Of a DNA stretch of 64,000 nucleotides, positions 38,175 to 52,310 are shown piece after piece. The stretch is from Berghia stephanieae (lineage: Eukaryota; Mollusca; Gastropoda; Nudibranchia; Aeolidiidae): NCBI GenBank assembly GCA_034508935.3, contig CM067443.1:3724972-3788971 (forward strand), given 5' to 3'. The position numbers and the translations under genes were made by a program. A model generated the notes under the pieces. That model saw nothing but the letters and a program-made list of their open reading frames with translations. It made no database searches and was not told the DNA's origin. Positions within the stretch are counted from its first letter, which is position 1; each line of letters starts with the position of its first letter.

Positions 38175-40165
38175 ATAAAAAATACATTTATCTTCTTTTT
38201 TTTTTTCATTGATAGGAACATTTTAAAAAATTCAATTAAATCGTGAAATTGCTTTGCAGCACACTTTATTTTATATCTCCAAATCTCATCAAAATCTTGA
38301 ATACATATTAATCTTATTAAAATACATGCTAATATTACTATAACATTTAGCTAAATCTTTTGTACATTTCTCTCATAAAAATACTAGGAATGTTACACTA
38401 CGTACAATATTATAAATTCATTGTTTCCATTAGCATCATATGACATTGGTCAACGCCTATTAACTTACCCGACCCACCTCAGCTATAAAATCGTCTTGTC
38501 ATACTTTGTCTCATAACCAAATACATGTTTTTTACAGAGCACATATCAGAATAATATACAAGAAATACCTGGTTCAAAATTTGGCTCTTAGACATGTACC
38601 TTGAAGTTTTGCAATTAACTCACAGATCTTGCAATAAATATAGCTAAAACATTCCAGCAGGGTTGTTATATTTAATAATAGACTCATACACACAATGAAT
38701 TACCTGGACACAATGCCTTGCACCTGCCAGATTAATTGTGGATCCAGACATTTTTACACTCTGTCTCTGACGCAAATAGTAATTATCATTGATTTAGTCT
38801 CGACTCTTGACTAGTAAAATAATTTCACAGTGGTACATGTGATTTGTTATCATATCACATGGTCAGGAGGGAATATTGCTTATTGATGAGGTATAGTTGA
38901 ACCAATTCGTTCTCTCCTATCACGTAATAAATACATGAATGAGAACTGAAACAGTAAGATCAAGTAAATACTGACACGATGAAAAAGAAACAAAGTGGAG
39001 AAATTTCTTCAGATAATAATGAGCATAACTCGTCCTGTTACTTAGATGTCTTATTGTAACACCTACCTCAGTGACTCTCCTAATAATCCACTCTGGTTAA
39101 TTGGTAACTTAATGTCACTTAGAGGCCTATATTATATATATTAGGCGATGACCATTGTACCTCCATCTATAAACCAGATAACAAAGGTGCCAAATCAAAT
39201 AAGAATATCAATTATAATCAGGTGAAATTTAATAAAATAACTTCCAACACAAAATCATTTTCATTGTTAACTTAAACTTCATTCTGGGGTTCAAAACGCA
39301 AAGAATATGTAGTGTTTGACTATGGGTCATAGTCTCACACTCGTCATTTTAAAAAGAACCATTTATTTTCATTAAAATATGAAATAAATGTTTAACTGAG
39401 GATGATTGAGACAGGTTTAAAAAATTATTAATTATCAAAAAAAGACGAGAAAGAACCACTATTTTAAAAACTGCACCAATTCAACAAGGCAATATTTCGT
39501 TTTCAAGAGCAAAGCTTTGCATTAAAATCAAAATGTAAATAATTTTATGATTAATAAAGTAACAGTCGAAATGTTTAAATATTCTGGGAAGACATTTTCA
39601 AACAATACATTTTACAATATTCACAATGTTGAAACTATACAAATAGAAGTAGGCATTACGTATTTAATTTAATAGATTAATTTGACAAAATGATAAAAAA
39701 TAATTTTAAAAAGAAAGAAAGAAATGTGGTGGTTTCTACTATGGACCAATTATGAGTTTTGAAAATTGTCCAGTAGACCTTTGGACCCTATAATTGTCAA
39801 GAGAAAAGTAACACAGAAGAGTGGACAGAAGAAGATAAAGAACCAAGCAAAATGTTATTAAAGTTATATAAGTTGTTGAAAACATTAGATAGTGGAGTGA
39901 CTAAAAAATTAAACAAGTTTTGTCAGATCCTTTCTATAATATAATTTATTCAAATCTCTTTGGTCTAGTGATCATCTATAAAATTGTAGGATACCAACCC
40001 AAAAAGAAAGAGAATTAAAATTGTGCAATCAACACTATGTCCGTTTACAAAATTTTCCAGAGCACAGCGCTGGCAAGAGAGTTGAATAGGGCAGAGGAAT
40101 GAGAGGTTGTCAATAAACGTTCTTAACATCTAATACTTATCTTAATATCAATATGTCAACAATTA
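37860..40165. other. Intergenic stretch without recognisable genes
   Basis: It contains an (AT)n microsatellite at about 38133-38169 and otherwise AT-rich unique sequence. No ORF over 60 codons, RNA gene or transposon terminus could be supported. Confidence 0.6.
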
Positions 40166-41317
40166 CAGTAAAATTACTTTAAACCGAAAGAAGCTAAACC
40201 GAAAAATACCTTAAACCACAAAGAATTTAAGAAATTGTACTAGTTTCTTCATTATCTTTGTACTAATTCTTACGATGAACCGAAATACTTCTAAGCAGGA
40301 CTTTCTTTAAACCGAAACAACTTGAGAGCATCTTCCTTTTTTCTCTCTCTATTTTTCTTCAAAAAGTCGGGAAGGTAGCCACACGTAATAATGCCCTGCG
40401 ATATTAAACAAAGAGCGTAAGTATAAGATGAAGGTGATGGGTGGGGTGGGGGGTAGGCAAACACTTCAATTACTGCACTTGGGCTTGGTCAACACCAACA
40501 CCACAATCGCACAGACTGGAAAAGGAAGACAGCGGGTGACTGGCAGGCGAAAAATGAGGAAAGAGGGGGAGTTGGGGTGTAGAATCACGAAAGCGAGATG
40601 TTCTCGCTCGTGTGTTGATGCTTTGGAACTTTTCAACACGACAATAAGGAGGAGGGTGGTAGACGACTTACCATTGACATGCCATTTCATTTCCACTTTG
40701 TTTAAATGTGTGTGTGAGGGGGGGGGGGGGGTGAGGTTCTATGTAATTAGGCCTTTGAACCTAATGGCTTTTCAACAAAAGAGGACGTGTAGTAGACAGC
40801 TTAGCATTGACACGCCTTTTCATTTCCATTTCACTTCATCTCTGAGTAGCTGCGCGTCATTCATTATCAATTATCGCACAAGAACTTTCGATCTTATTTT
40901 AGCTTTACATTTTACTAAAAGATGTCTAAAAGAAAGCACTGTGCTTACACGTTTCAGTTTAAAATCAAAATACTATGTAAGTCGATGAAAAAAAAGTTGA
41001 TCAAGACGGAGATATGTAGAATACACGGCATCCCAAACTCAACTCTTTCAACAGTTTTGAATTGAAAACAAAAACCCCCAAAATATTTTTAAAACACACA
41101 CAAAAAAAAAAAAAAAATTAATGGTAACGAAGACTGCATTTATTCAACAACTCCATTTAACGTGAAACCCATGATACGATTAAATGAGCAAATTTCCTTA
41201 AAATAGTTACTACCATTGAAAAACATTGCAAAACGGGAACTTGCTTTAAACCAAAATGTCTTTAAACCGAAACGGTTTAGAAGGTCCCCAAAATTTCGGT
41301 TTAAAGTAATTCTACTG
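40166..41317. mobile_element. pogo/Tigger-like TIR element (1,152 bp) with TA target site
   Basis: Left end CAGTAAAATTACTTTAAACC and right end inverted CAGTAGAATTACTTTAAACC agree over about 24 of 25 bases and are flanked by TA (40164-40165, 41318-41319). CAGTR-start TIRs with TA duplications are typical of pogo/Tigger (Tc1/mariner). The motif TTTAAACCGAAA recurs inside, near 40190, 40310 and 41260. A 186-codon frame (40428-40988) has no DDE motif or HTH that I can see, so the element is probably non-autonomous. Confidence 0.65.
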
Positions 41318-41553
41318 TATGTTAAAGTATATTTTCTAAATACAACAACATGATCCAGTTAATACGATGGAAAAATCAGTAAATTCTACAGTGCATCAAT
41401 AAAGGAAAATAACAGAATTAATCTTCTTTAAAAAAAAAAAAAAAAGAAAGAAAGAAAGAAACATTTGTTTTCATTGTCAGTAGGGACTCAATTACACAAG
41501 CAACACTTATAAATCTCTTCATGCCAAAATAGCAGTATAGTGATATAGACTAT

Positions 41554-41892
41554 TTTTTTTTATTTTTTTTGTTACTTTAGGTCTCTTCCAACACAATTGA
41601 GGTTATATGAGAGACCGCTGAAACAAAAAACAAGCAATCTAACAAAAATAGTACAAATGTAAATCAAAATCTTAACCTAAAGATATCATAAGCTAAATTA
41701 TAAATAACCAAGAACAAACAGGCAGAGGATTTACAGAAAAAAAAATATCCCCTGTCAAAAATACAATCACAAACCAAAGAAGCAGGATAGGCTAGTAAAG
41801 AGAAGAAGAAACGACATCACTATCGGATCGTACACCCATGCGAACATCATAGGTATATGATTCAAGGGTGATGCTCCCATCCAACCACCCGC
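41554..41892 (-). mobile_element. Family B SINE, full length, 12-bp target duplication
   Basis: Flanked by GATATAGACTAT at 41542-41553 and 41893-41904. The 5' end (GCGGGTGGTTGG) is at 41892 on the minus strand, and the T-rich plus-strand end at 41554 is its A tail. Confidence 0.85.
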
Positions 41893-42285
41893 GATATAGA
41901 CTATAGTTTACCTGCAGTCACAAGAACAAAAGATGAGTTCATACAGAGAACATAAGATGATCCCAAGGTCAGTCAACCCGTTCCATTTGTCTAGTATGAG
42001 ACCGCTCAAAAAGTCAAACCCACAAACAGGCACAGGATCCCTACCAAAGTTCAAGTCCACATTACAGCAATTTATTCTCAGGGTCTTTGTCAACCTAGCA
42101 GCATTTGGGAAGAATGTGTTAACTTGATTTGTCGGGAACTGGTTTCCAATAGCCTTGTTGCTCTGAAGGATTCCCCTTTTTTAAAGAGAGGCAGGGATTC
42201 ATTGCACTATGGCCTGTGTCCCACAATGATAAGAAAAAGAATGACATGTCACATGTTAGTCTAATTATTACATTAACCTTGGATG

Positions 42286-42818
42286 TTTGTTTGTTTTTGT
42301 TTTTAAGGGTTTTACGGCGCTTGCAACACATTTAGGTTATATCAGCGCCAGTAAAAAGGAAGAAAATGGGATAGTAAAAAGTTCTAGAATTACAATTAAA
42401 GCACCCAAGAAAAAGTAAGACAAAGGGGAACTAGGAAGAAATAGGGACCAGATGTAGATTCCAAGAGCATACCACCAATGTACTTAGTTTGAGATCACCT
42501 ATAAGTCTCATCCGGACACAAGCACAAAATCCAACGAAGAGGAATACACTCAAATGCTTACACTATACATTAAAAATAACATATAATCATACATAACAGA
42601 GAGATGATTTACAAGGAAAAAAAATATCATCTCCCAAAACAATAACTATGCATTTGACTGTTTCCCTCTCAGCCAGGACCCCAAAAAGGGCCAGGACAAA
42701 ACCAAGTAACCTCATTCCAAGACAAAGAAAGAAAGCATGTTGGAAAACAGATATCAGGGGATAGAAGACACAGTATGTACCTCCCTGCCCGCTATGGGAG
42801 GTCAGGATCCCCACCTAG
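42286..42818 (-). mobile_element. Family A retroposon, full copy with 12-bp target duplication
   Basis: Flanked by TAACCTTGGATG at 42274-42285 and 42819-42830. It is 533 bp and closely similar to the copy at 1090-1620, with the A-rich tail at the low-coordinate end. Confidence 0.8.
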
Positions 42819-43514
42819 TAACCTTGGATGAACTTAACAGCCACTGTGAACAATTGTCACACTCTGCAAACCAAAATTCATATGTATGTACTGAAATGGC
42901 ACTGATAACATAATTGGTTAAATGTACAGTATTATTGACTTTATGTCCGAACAGTAATATAATTTTTTTTTTCAATGAATCAATTACAGTCCCTTTTTAA
43001 AATCAAAATACATATAATTGTTAACCTTTTATACATTCTTGTACAATAAACAAAACATAAACACTCCATAATTAAATAATTCACTTCTAAAATTAAAAGG
43101 TTTTTTTTTAATTTAAAAAAAGGCAAAATATAGTAAAACAAAGAAAAAGGTATATAAGATACAAAAAATTCAATACCATAATAAATTATTTTAAGATTAC
43201 AAATGGAATCACACTTACAATAAAGACTTAATTAATTTTTTTTTAAAGTGCTGTTAGAATACTCACTGGTCTCAGATCTGCCTCTTCGTCAAAATATTAA
43301 CCTATTTGTTAATTTCTCATGGATTAGAAACAGATTTTGATCCTTATTACTAGGATGTGATGTGGGGGAGGTATAAAATATTGTTATTTTACTCCCCAAA
43401 CCTTTTTTTTTAAATTGGAAAACTGACCTATATGACGGACCAGAGATCAGCCAGGACACGAAAAACTTTTATGCCTCAGTTTCAAAAAAAGTTTGATATA
43501 TCGTAACATTAATT

Positions 43515-44132
43515 TGTTTTGTTTTTTAACGGTTTTACGGCACTTGCAACACATTTAGGTCATATCAGCGCCAGTAAAAAGGAAGAAAATGGGATAGTAA
43601 AAACATTCTAGATGTTAATTTTTGTTTGTTGCTTTAGGTCTCTTCCAACACAATTGAGGTTATATGAGAGACCGCTGAAACAAAAAAACAAGCAATCTAA
43701 CAAAAATAGTACAAATGTAAATCAAAATCATAACCTAAAGATATCATAAGCTAAATTATTAATAACCAAGAACAAACAGGCAGAAGATTTACAGAAAAAA
43801 AAAATATCCCCTGTCAAAAATACAATCACAAACCAAAGAAGCAGGATAGGCTAGTAAAGAGAAGAAGAAACGACATCACTATCGGATCGTACACCCATGC
43901 GACTAGATGTTAAAAAGAGATTACCTAAATGTTTCACTCAAACACCAGCACAAGATCCCACTAAGAGGAATACACTCAAATGTTTACAAATCATATGTTA
44001 AAGTAAAAAAAAAATAACAGTAAATAACAGAGAGATGATTTACAATGAAAAAATATCTCCCAAAACTATAACTATACATTCGACTATTTCCCTCCCAGCC
44101 AAGGACTTCGGCCAGGGTCAGGACAAAACGAA
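43515..44132 (-). mobile_element. Family A copy interrupted by a family B SINE
   Basis: Family A sequence at 43515-43618 resumes at 43903 and runs to about 44132. The missing middle is replaced by SINE B. The A copy is more diverged than its neighbours, and its head end is lost at the junction with the next A copy. Confidence 0.7.
43619..43902 (-). mobile_element. Family B SINE, 5'-truncated, nested in family A
   Basis: Flanked by CTAGATGTTAA at 43608-43618 and 43903-43913 (11 bp, perfect). Compared with the full copies it lacks about 55 bp of the 5' end, as in 5'-truncated retroposition. Confidence 0.85.
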
Positions 44133-44662
44133 GTTGTTTGTTTGTTTTTAAGGATTTGACGGCGCTTGCAACACATTTAGGTTATATCAGCGCCAGTAAA
44201 AAGGAAGAAAATGGGATAGTAAAAAGTTCTAGAATTACAATTAAAGCACCCAAGAAAAGTAAGACATAGGGGAACTAAGAACAAATAGGGATCAGATGTA
44301 GATTCCAAGAGCATACCACCAATGTACTTAGTTTGAAATCACCTATAAGTCTCATCCGGACACAAGCACAAAATCCAACAAAGAGGAATACACTCAAATG
44401 CTAACATTATACATTCAAAATAACAAATATAATAATACATAACAGAGAAATGATTTACAAGGAAAAAAATATCATCTCCCAAAACAATAACTATGCATTT
44501 GACTGTTTCCCTCCCAGCTAGGACTCCGGCCAGGGTCAGGACAAAACAAAGTAATCTCATTCCAGACAAAGACAGAAAGCAATTGGAAAACAGATACAGG
44601 GGGATAGAAGACAGAACAAGTACCTCCCTGCCCACTATGGGAGGTCGGGAACTCCACCCAGT
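44133..44662 (-). mobile_element. Family A retroposon, full copy
   Basis: It runs from the TTGTTTGTTTTTAAGGATTT end to GGTCGGGAACTCCACCCA and has about the same length and order as the other full copies. No target duplication could be matched, perhaps because it joined the older copy on its left. Confidence 0.7.
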
Positions 44663-45458
44663 TTTGTAACATTACAAATAAATGTCAAATCTACCAAAGC
44701 ATTGACAGTCTACATACATAACTCATAAAACAAAGATAATATTGCAATTTTTTAAAAATATTGCTCAACAGAAATCACCGACTTAAAATACAAATCTTGT
44801 AAAAGGAAAATCAACATTTATGGCATTGAACGACAACATTTTGACATACAACTATTGACAGAAAAGTATTTTAACCAAAGCACTCAAAACAATCAAAAGT
44901 GTGTGTATATATTGTATATAAATATGGTTGTAACTTTGTAAATTCAAAACACAAATAACATTAAAACTACCTTAAATAGTCATGACTCTTGTATAATCTT
45001 GTTCAATACAGAAATAATAAAAATCATTATATTATATTGACAAGTCATTATGCCTTTGCTTTATACCCAGAAGGTCCTGTATGATAAGATTTGCACATTG
45101 GTATCCATGTCCATACATCAGATTGACATTAATATATAAATAAATAATAATGTATGACTTTTCATATGAATGGAAGGCCTCCAGATGTGATTTACTTTTA
45201 ATTCGTTAAAATATGATTTGTTAAAATTTTAAGCTAGACAGAGCACAACATTGTCAATATCCAATTGTTGTCACCCACTGATGTGTGTCTTGACTTTTGG
45301 TTAACAGGCTCTGGTGCAAAATATGAACCTGGCCTCCAATTTTGAACTAGGATAAAAATAGCAGCATTCTGATTGAAAGTATGAACATTGTGTGTTTATC
45401 CAGTGCAAAAACCACATATTCTATTCATCAAACTGCTAGGAACCCCAAAGAGTGTGAT

Positions 45459-48400
45459 TTATAAACCTTTATTGAAGTAAACCCTTGTTGGTGGCGTATC
45501 TAGTGCCTCCAATTTGGCTCGAAGGTCAGACTCCAGGCTGGACACGGCAATAGAACTGAATGGGAAGAAATTCAGACATAAACAATTATCACACTTTAAA
45601 TTGGAATAGGCAAATACCAAAAAAAAAAAAATTTAAAAATTACCAAGTACATTTGCTACAATATAATAACACCTCTCATTTTCACATCCACGACCTTCTA
45701 CTACCTAGTCAGAATGTACCATTCACAAAAATTAAAACCATTTTGACTTTCAGAGACATTATTTTTATTGTTTTACTGAACGCATTTAGAATGCAGAATT
45801 AAGCTCTTTTTTTTTTCTTTCCTGGCAGATAGAATGCCAGGGTGATTAATCAGCTCTCACAGACCACATGTCTGAGGGCTACACAAATATTGAATACAGC
45901 TATGTGGCTGGCATGCGCGAGGGCTGATTGAATTAATTTTGCTCATTGTCAGCACTGGGTACCTTTCAGATATGTGTTAATCATTTGCAGATTGCATACT
46001 TCAATCAAACAAAATGCCAAGAAAACTATTTGAACACCCATTTGAGGACAATTTTTTTACTTTTTGGTAAGCATATACTTCAAAAGATATCTAGTTAGTT
46101 GAACAATAGTAAGAACTTGCATGAATAATGGGTGAGAAAATGACATGAAAAAGGCAGACATTGTACTTTTAAATTTTATTCTAAAAACTTTATATTCACC
46201 TTCTTCCAACACGTCTTTAATAATTGAAATAAGTTCTGATTCAAATATTTTTTTAAATAAATGAATTAATATCTCGGTAAGTCACCGAAGGCTACGCTGT
46301 GAACCCATAACAAATAGGGTACTGCAGGTGCTGTCCTAAATGCAAGTTAAAATCCATTATTTAATATGCATCTTCAGTTCGAGTATTTTCACAAAAACAT
46401 TGATCACTGGTTGTGATAAGACTCACTCTAATCTTACTGTATAAAAATGGGTGATGTAAAATATGTACTAACATATTCCTTCAATTTTTATCAGTTTGAC
46501 AGAAATAGAGAACTATTATTGAGTATTCAACATACCTTTTTTGTGGAAACAAGGCACAGCACAATGGAGTCGCAAACACCAATCTGTAGATGAAAATAAT
46601 AAAATTTAGAGTGTGTAGAAAGATAAAACATTGAAGCAAATACACACAGGCAATGATAATTTCAAAATAAACCAGGAGTACAATTTGCATCTTAAATCAG
46701 AATATCATATAAGTTGTAAATGATCTAAATATTTTTTCCTGGTTTTGAAAAATAAGACAAACTATTTTAGCCTGTACTTTTCAATTCTTACAAAAATAAT
46801 GATGCTGCTATGTTAAGCATATTTTCCTGTTACCAACTTTGATCATAGGATTGTGTTAACGATTTCTTTTTTTTATGTGTCAGTTCAATTTTGTCAAGAA
46901 CAGTAGGACATTGGAGAATATTTAAGTCTATTTCCTGAATTAAAAAGAAAATGTGTACTTACAGGGCTCCGATGAGAGAGACCTGGATTGGAGCATTCAA
47001 GTAAGGACGTGACTTTAACCAAGGTTTCTTCTCAAGGGCATTCATTATAAAAGGTGGAATCACTGGAGAAAACATGATACATACTTTAAACAATGAAATC
47101 ATTCTTATTGCTACCCAGTGCAGTCTAAATGCTTGTATACAATTATGTGTGTATTGTGATATTATATTTACAAGAAAAAGAAATAAAGTGATCCCCGAAA
47201 GAAAGCCCCTTAACATTTGCCATTTTAAGGATGTTTTGTCTGCCACAGATTAGAATTTGTCTTTTCATCATTCAACATTAGATAGATGATGAAAATATCA
47301 AAACTTTAGCTTGGCCAACACTTTCACCTCTTATTATCCCAACTGGGCACACATGGTATAAGCTCTCCCAATGGATCTAATGAGATGGAAACATTTTACA
47401 CAAGAACAGAGCTGCATCCCCACTAAGATGTTTCGACTTGTTTCATCAGCATGGAATGTATCCAAGCTGGAGGGAGCAAATCAATAATCATGACAATATC
47501 ACAAGAATGGTTTCCCAATAATATTCTTAATGTGGAAAATACACTTCTCACCAAACTATTCCTTTATCATAACGTCAATAAATTATCTTGATAAAATTAA
47601 CACAACAAACAAAGTCTTATTTCATGTTCAACCAAAAAATTTAAAGATATGTTACATGAAAACTCAAATTGGGGGTATGTTTCTTTAATTGTTTGGAACA
47701 AATCACGAAAAACAAGTATTTGAAATAAGCTAAAGACTATGTTTTAAATGCAGCTAATTTCAAAATAATGAAATAAAACGACACAGATTTGATACTTGAT
47801 GTTTTGTCAAGAAAAAAAAAAATATAGTAGACAGGACAAAGAACTAAGATTAGTGAGCAATTCACTTACTCATGCCAGGCGTGGCCATGAAGATCCTAGA
47901 GACGACAACTTGAGAAATGGCCTTCTTGGCTGCATTTGTTGATTCTCCAACTCTATTTCCATTTTCATCAAACACTGGAATACCATGGCTGATCTCTCTG
48001 AAATTCATTGTTTGTAGCAAATAATACATAAGATTTACATGAGCAATCTCTCTAATTTCTTTGATTAAAAAAGCTATTCTAAAAATAAATGAGTTACAAA
48101 ATATACAGGTTATTCAAAAGGAATTTAATTTCACTACAACATTTATGCTGCTATGTGATCCTGTGGTATGACACCCGCCTTCAGACCAGAAGATCCAGGA
48201 TTCGAGTCCCACTCTGAGCGACATATAGTTGAGTCCTTGGGAAAGGCTCTTTACTCACATTCTCTTCCTGTACACAGGTGTTAGCTAGGGACCCCTTGTA
48301 AAGTGCATTGAGCACATTTGGTGGAATTGCACTATAAAAGTTCAATTTATTTATACTCGTTTTTTGTTTTTTTTAAAATATTTTGGACATTGTTAACAAA

Positions 48401-51400
48401 TAATAAAATATTAGGATCAAAACTACTTGAAACATTGCTCAAAAGTAAACACTGATCACAGTTTTAGTAGTAATATGCCTGCAGATGTCAATTTTTTCAC
48501 CACAGAATGTGGTCTGAAATCGGATAGCTCTCAATATTCAACATGGCTTTTATCTATTTTTATTTCTCCATTTATTTCTGTTACCTATCAAATCTTATTG
48601 GGAAGGGGAATTAAATTCGGGAGGGGGCTAATATTGTGAATAATTAGGAAAGTAAAAGTTCTGATTCAATTCAGGTGAATACAGACCTTGATCTCATACA
48701 GGGAATGTTTATACAGTTAGCAGCTGCTACAGCAGCAAATGGGACAAACCGACCAATTATTGGAGGAAATCTCTGGAGAGTGGAACAAAAAACAAACAAA
48801 TAAATATATATCCAATATTTCATTAATCTAAGCCTTATCTAATCTACAAACTGTCATATAAAGACGTGTTCCTCCGATATTTTATCCAAAGATCACATTT
48901 TGCATTGACTAGTTTTGAATGAAAAGGACAGAATTGTATCACAATTGATGGTTGGCAGTTAGGTAGAATATTCTTCTATTCCGCCTGCCAGATCAATTGT
49001 ACCCACACAAAACTAAGCGTAACCTTTAAGGTTTATTGTCTCTTAGATGATTTAAGCAGGAACTAATCACAAAAAACAACAAAGAATTGAGTAACATCAA
49101 CTTTATTCATTCCTTAGACATTTAAAAATGTCTAAAAGATTTGTCAACTTTCTTGTCACATTTTGACTTCAAAACTGTCCAAGACAGTGATGATTGAACG
49201 CCATGTAAAAAGTAAAAGTCCATTACATAATGAATAAATGCATTTTCCTGGAACCAAAAACATGGTATTGGTAATTGAATAAAGTCATTTTGGGGGGGGG
49301 GGGAGAAATTGAGCTTTTATATAGCGCAATAGCCGCTAAATGTGCTCAAAGCGCTTTACAAAAGGTCCCTGACAAACAGCAACATGTCGATTGAGACATG
49401 ACGCATGTTAGACGATATTACAATTTTTTCCAACAGAGACAACGCTGTTAATGGCTAGGTACTCATTTTACATCTGAGTACGGTAAGAGAATGTGAGTAA
49501 AGAGTCTTTTCCAAGGACTCAACTATGCACCGAGCGAGGCTCAAACCCAGGACCTTCTGATCCGAAAGCGAGTGTCATACCACAATAATTACTATAACAA
49601 TAATAAACAATAAACATTCCTCAATAAACAGGTTTTTTCACTCTCCTGAGAAACTATCTCTTCCAGGCTTGAATGGTTTGCACAGGACACCATTGCTATC
49701 TAAAATTATAACACGATGTTGAGATACAAATCTATATAAATTTCAAGCACACAAAACAACTAAGTTAGAAAATGTCATGGCTATAAACCATTCACACCAT
49801 AGAAAAAATGAAAATGACATCACTCAGCCCTTTGCTTTTGTTTCTAGACGCCATTTTGGTGGTTACTTCTCTCTAAATTATATCAATCAGACTTAAACGT
49901 TCACGGTTACATGTAGTTTTGTACGTTGGTACATTATATCCCTATGGCCGATGTGAGTTGTTTTTTTTAGCGAAAGGTATAGAATCAATAATGTATTAGT
50001 AGAATAAATGAAATAATACCTTGACCAAACTGTTCAAACCGAGAGCTGTGACTACTGCACCTGTTGTTGCCATTACATAAGACACCCCAAGCTGGCTGGA
50101 ATTATAGAAATTTAGAAGGAAAAAAAGTTATATTGATCATTCATTTTCTAAAATAAGTTTCTACGGGGTTTTTTTCCTAAAAGGCTTCAATATTCATTCT
50201 TACAAATTACATGGTTTGTTTCAAATGAAAAGAAAAAAAATACTTAAAATCTGCACATTTCTGCACCCTTGAAATTTAATTTCTATTTTTAAAAAGATTT
50301 TTTTTCTCTTAGATTAAGACAATGATAAACAACAAATCCCTGTACTAAAACTTACTTTACTGTTATTGGAGAATCTCCACTGCGGTTGGTATAATTGACG
50401 ATTGCATTGAAAGACTGATTAAACCACTGCCAAAACAGCACAGCAGGAGTTGTTCTGAAACATTAGATATCAAAATAAAAGAGATTAAAAAATGAAAACA
50501 TGGTTTTTAAAAAAATCTTACTTACCTCCTCTAAAGAGTATAGAATATTGTACTTTTGGGAGGAAAAAAAAAAAACAAAGACAAGAAAGCACGAGAACAA
50601 ATAAAACTGCTTTTTTTTCACTTTAATTATTGTTTGACTGAGTTCACCCCCTATGAAGTCTCAGGAGAATTCGTAACAAGTCAGAGGTCATCTTAATCAT
50701 TGATATTTGAAAAATAAAATTTCCTACCAAAATGAAAAACTTAAGTGTGTGGCCACTGTACCATAGAATAATTAAATATTACTTGTAAAAGGTCATCATA
50801 CAGCCTGTGATAGTCATGTTCATCGGCACTTGAGCTGACATTCTTCCCAAAATAAACATTTTCTCCTTTGTGTCAGGATGAAATGCTGAATCATACAAAT
50901 TTTTGGCTTGCCACAATTCATCCTCAGATAGGTTTTGAATCAACTCTCCTTTTCTGTAAATAAAAATAAAATATGAATAAAATATTGTGTTTGAATAGCA
51001 ATAACATTTTTTTTAAAATTTCATTTAATTTGACGATATTATTGAACACTTTAATAAAAACTGCTAATACTTTTTACATTATGACGATATATCTTTAGAC
51101 ATATATTACTAGACTTCAAAGTAAGATATTTTTCTAAATATTATGAACAATTTATACGAAGGCATAACAAAATACTAAAATTTAATTCCTGGCAAATATT
51201 AGCAGCTAATGAAGCTCACTTAAATCAGGAGCAAATTGGTCGATAAGATTTGATTGATAGCTCTAATTTGAAAGTTCTTAAGTATTAATTATACCCAAGC
51301 TTTTAGTCACATTTATTTCTTTAACCATGACAATACTCCATTTTTGTTTAAACATCATTGGAATAGCATCCAACAATCCAAGATATAATCACCCACTTGT

Positions 51401-52310
51401 TACAAATGGAACACAAGATTTTTACATTTTGATGCACCATTTTAATGATCACTTTCTTGATGCCAGACATACTGCAAGGAATAAACCCGGATTGTGCCAG
51501 GTTTCAGGATAAATCAATTCAAAACAGATTCGGGCCAATGATTTGGAACAACAAAGACATGTTGATTGATCAATTTTGAGAGAATTGTACAAAACAGGAT
51601 ATTTTGATTGGCTGAAAAATGATCTTTCAGTAAGACGAAAGCTCAACCACATGTGGTATGAATGATCAATAAACCAGGGAGAATTGAAGTGATAGAGTGG
51701 TCAACTGTTTGGCCAACATGTCTGGAATGAAATGAAGAGCAAGTTGTGTCAATGAGAGAATACTGCCAAAGACACTCAACTATGGTGAAAGGTATGAAAG
51801 GAGAATGGAAATGCATTCTTAAAAAGCAAATATTTCATAGCATCAATGAGATGGATATGCCAAACTATGACAGCTGCCAATGGGTAGACACAAACATTAC
51901 AAAACGAAACTATCCACTTTATCGTGATTGGGTTTTTTTCTTTACAAAAACTTCATTATTTTTATCCACATATATACTCATATCTAGGTCTCATCTGAGC
52001 AAATTTATATACCACAAAAATAATACATAAGACAAATTCTTTTTTTTTTTTTTTTACTAGTATAAATATTCCAACTCTAGCACATAAAAATACCAGCATG
52101 AAATCAATAGTAGTTAATAATCAAAATAAATCAAATAAAAACGTACCTATATCGTTCAACTAAGTCTTTTGCATCATCTAGTGATTGACCAGACACAAAC
52201 AAATTAAGAGGGTTGGTTGTAATGAAAAAATGCCTTGCTCGACCTCCATATGTGCTTTGATCGTATCTTGGCTCTTCAATATTAATTTTCAGCAGCTCCT
52301 TGCTTGACAT
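45459..52310 (-). CDS. SFXN1: Sideroflexin (SFXN1/3-like), mitochondrial inner-membrane amino-acid transporter
   Basis: Nine coding exons on the minus strand, given 5' to 3': 52147-52310, 50783-50953, 50356-50454, 50020-50095, 48687-48772, 47870-47997, 46963-47062, 46536-46583 and 45459-45555. All splice sites are GT/AG and phases agree. The sum is 969 bp, 322 residues plus stop, the same length as human SFXN1. It reads [20 protein letters not shown], then [98 protein letters not shown] and [14 protein letters not shown], ending RVYFNKGL. These are hallmark SFXN1/SFXN3 segments. SFXN1 and SFXN3 import serine for one-carbon metabolism. No frameshift or missing exon was seen. SFXN1 and SFXN3 cannot be told apart here, and invertebrates often have one ancestral copy. 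Confidence 0.95.
48150..48350 (+). mobile_element. Family C SINE, internally shortened, sideroflexin intron 5
   Basis: Head GTGGTATGACACCCGCCTTC with B box GATTCGAGTCC, then a shortened body, then tail TTGTAAAGTGCATTGAGCAC. It lacks about 90 bp of the middle found at 7570-7872. Confidence 0.75.
49303..49590 (-). mobile_element. Family C SINE, full-length-like, sideroflexin intron 4
   Basis: Minus-strand sense carries GTGGTATGACACTCGCTTTC, the B box GGTTTGAGCC, the TTTACTCACATTCTCTTACC body and the tail TTGTAAAGCGCTTTGAGCAC. It is in the same orientation as the host gene. Confidence 0.8.

Noticed and set aside
40428-40988. 186-codon frame in the pogo-like element
   Set aside because: No helix-turn-helix or DDE motif is visible, it contains a poly(G) run, and the antisense frame is also open.
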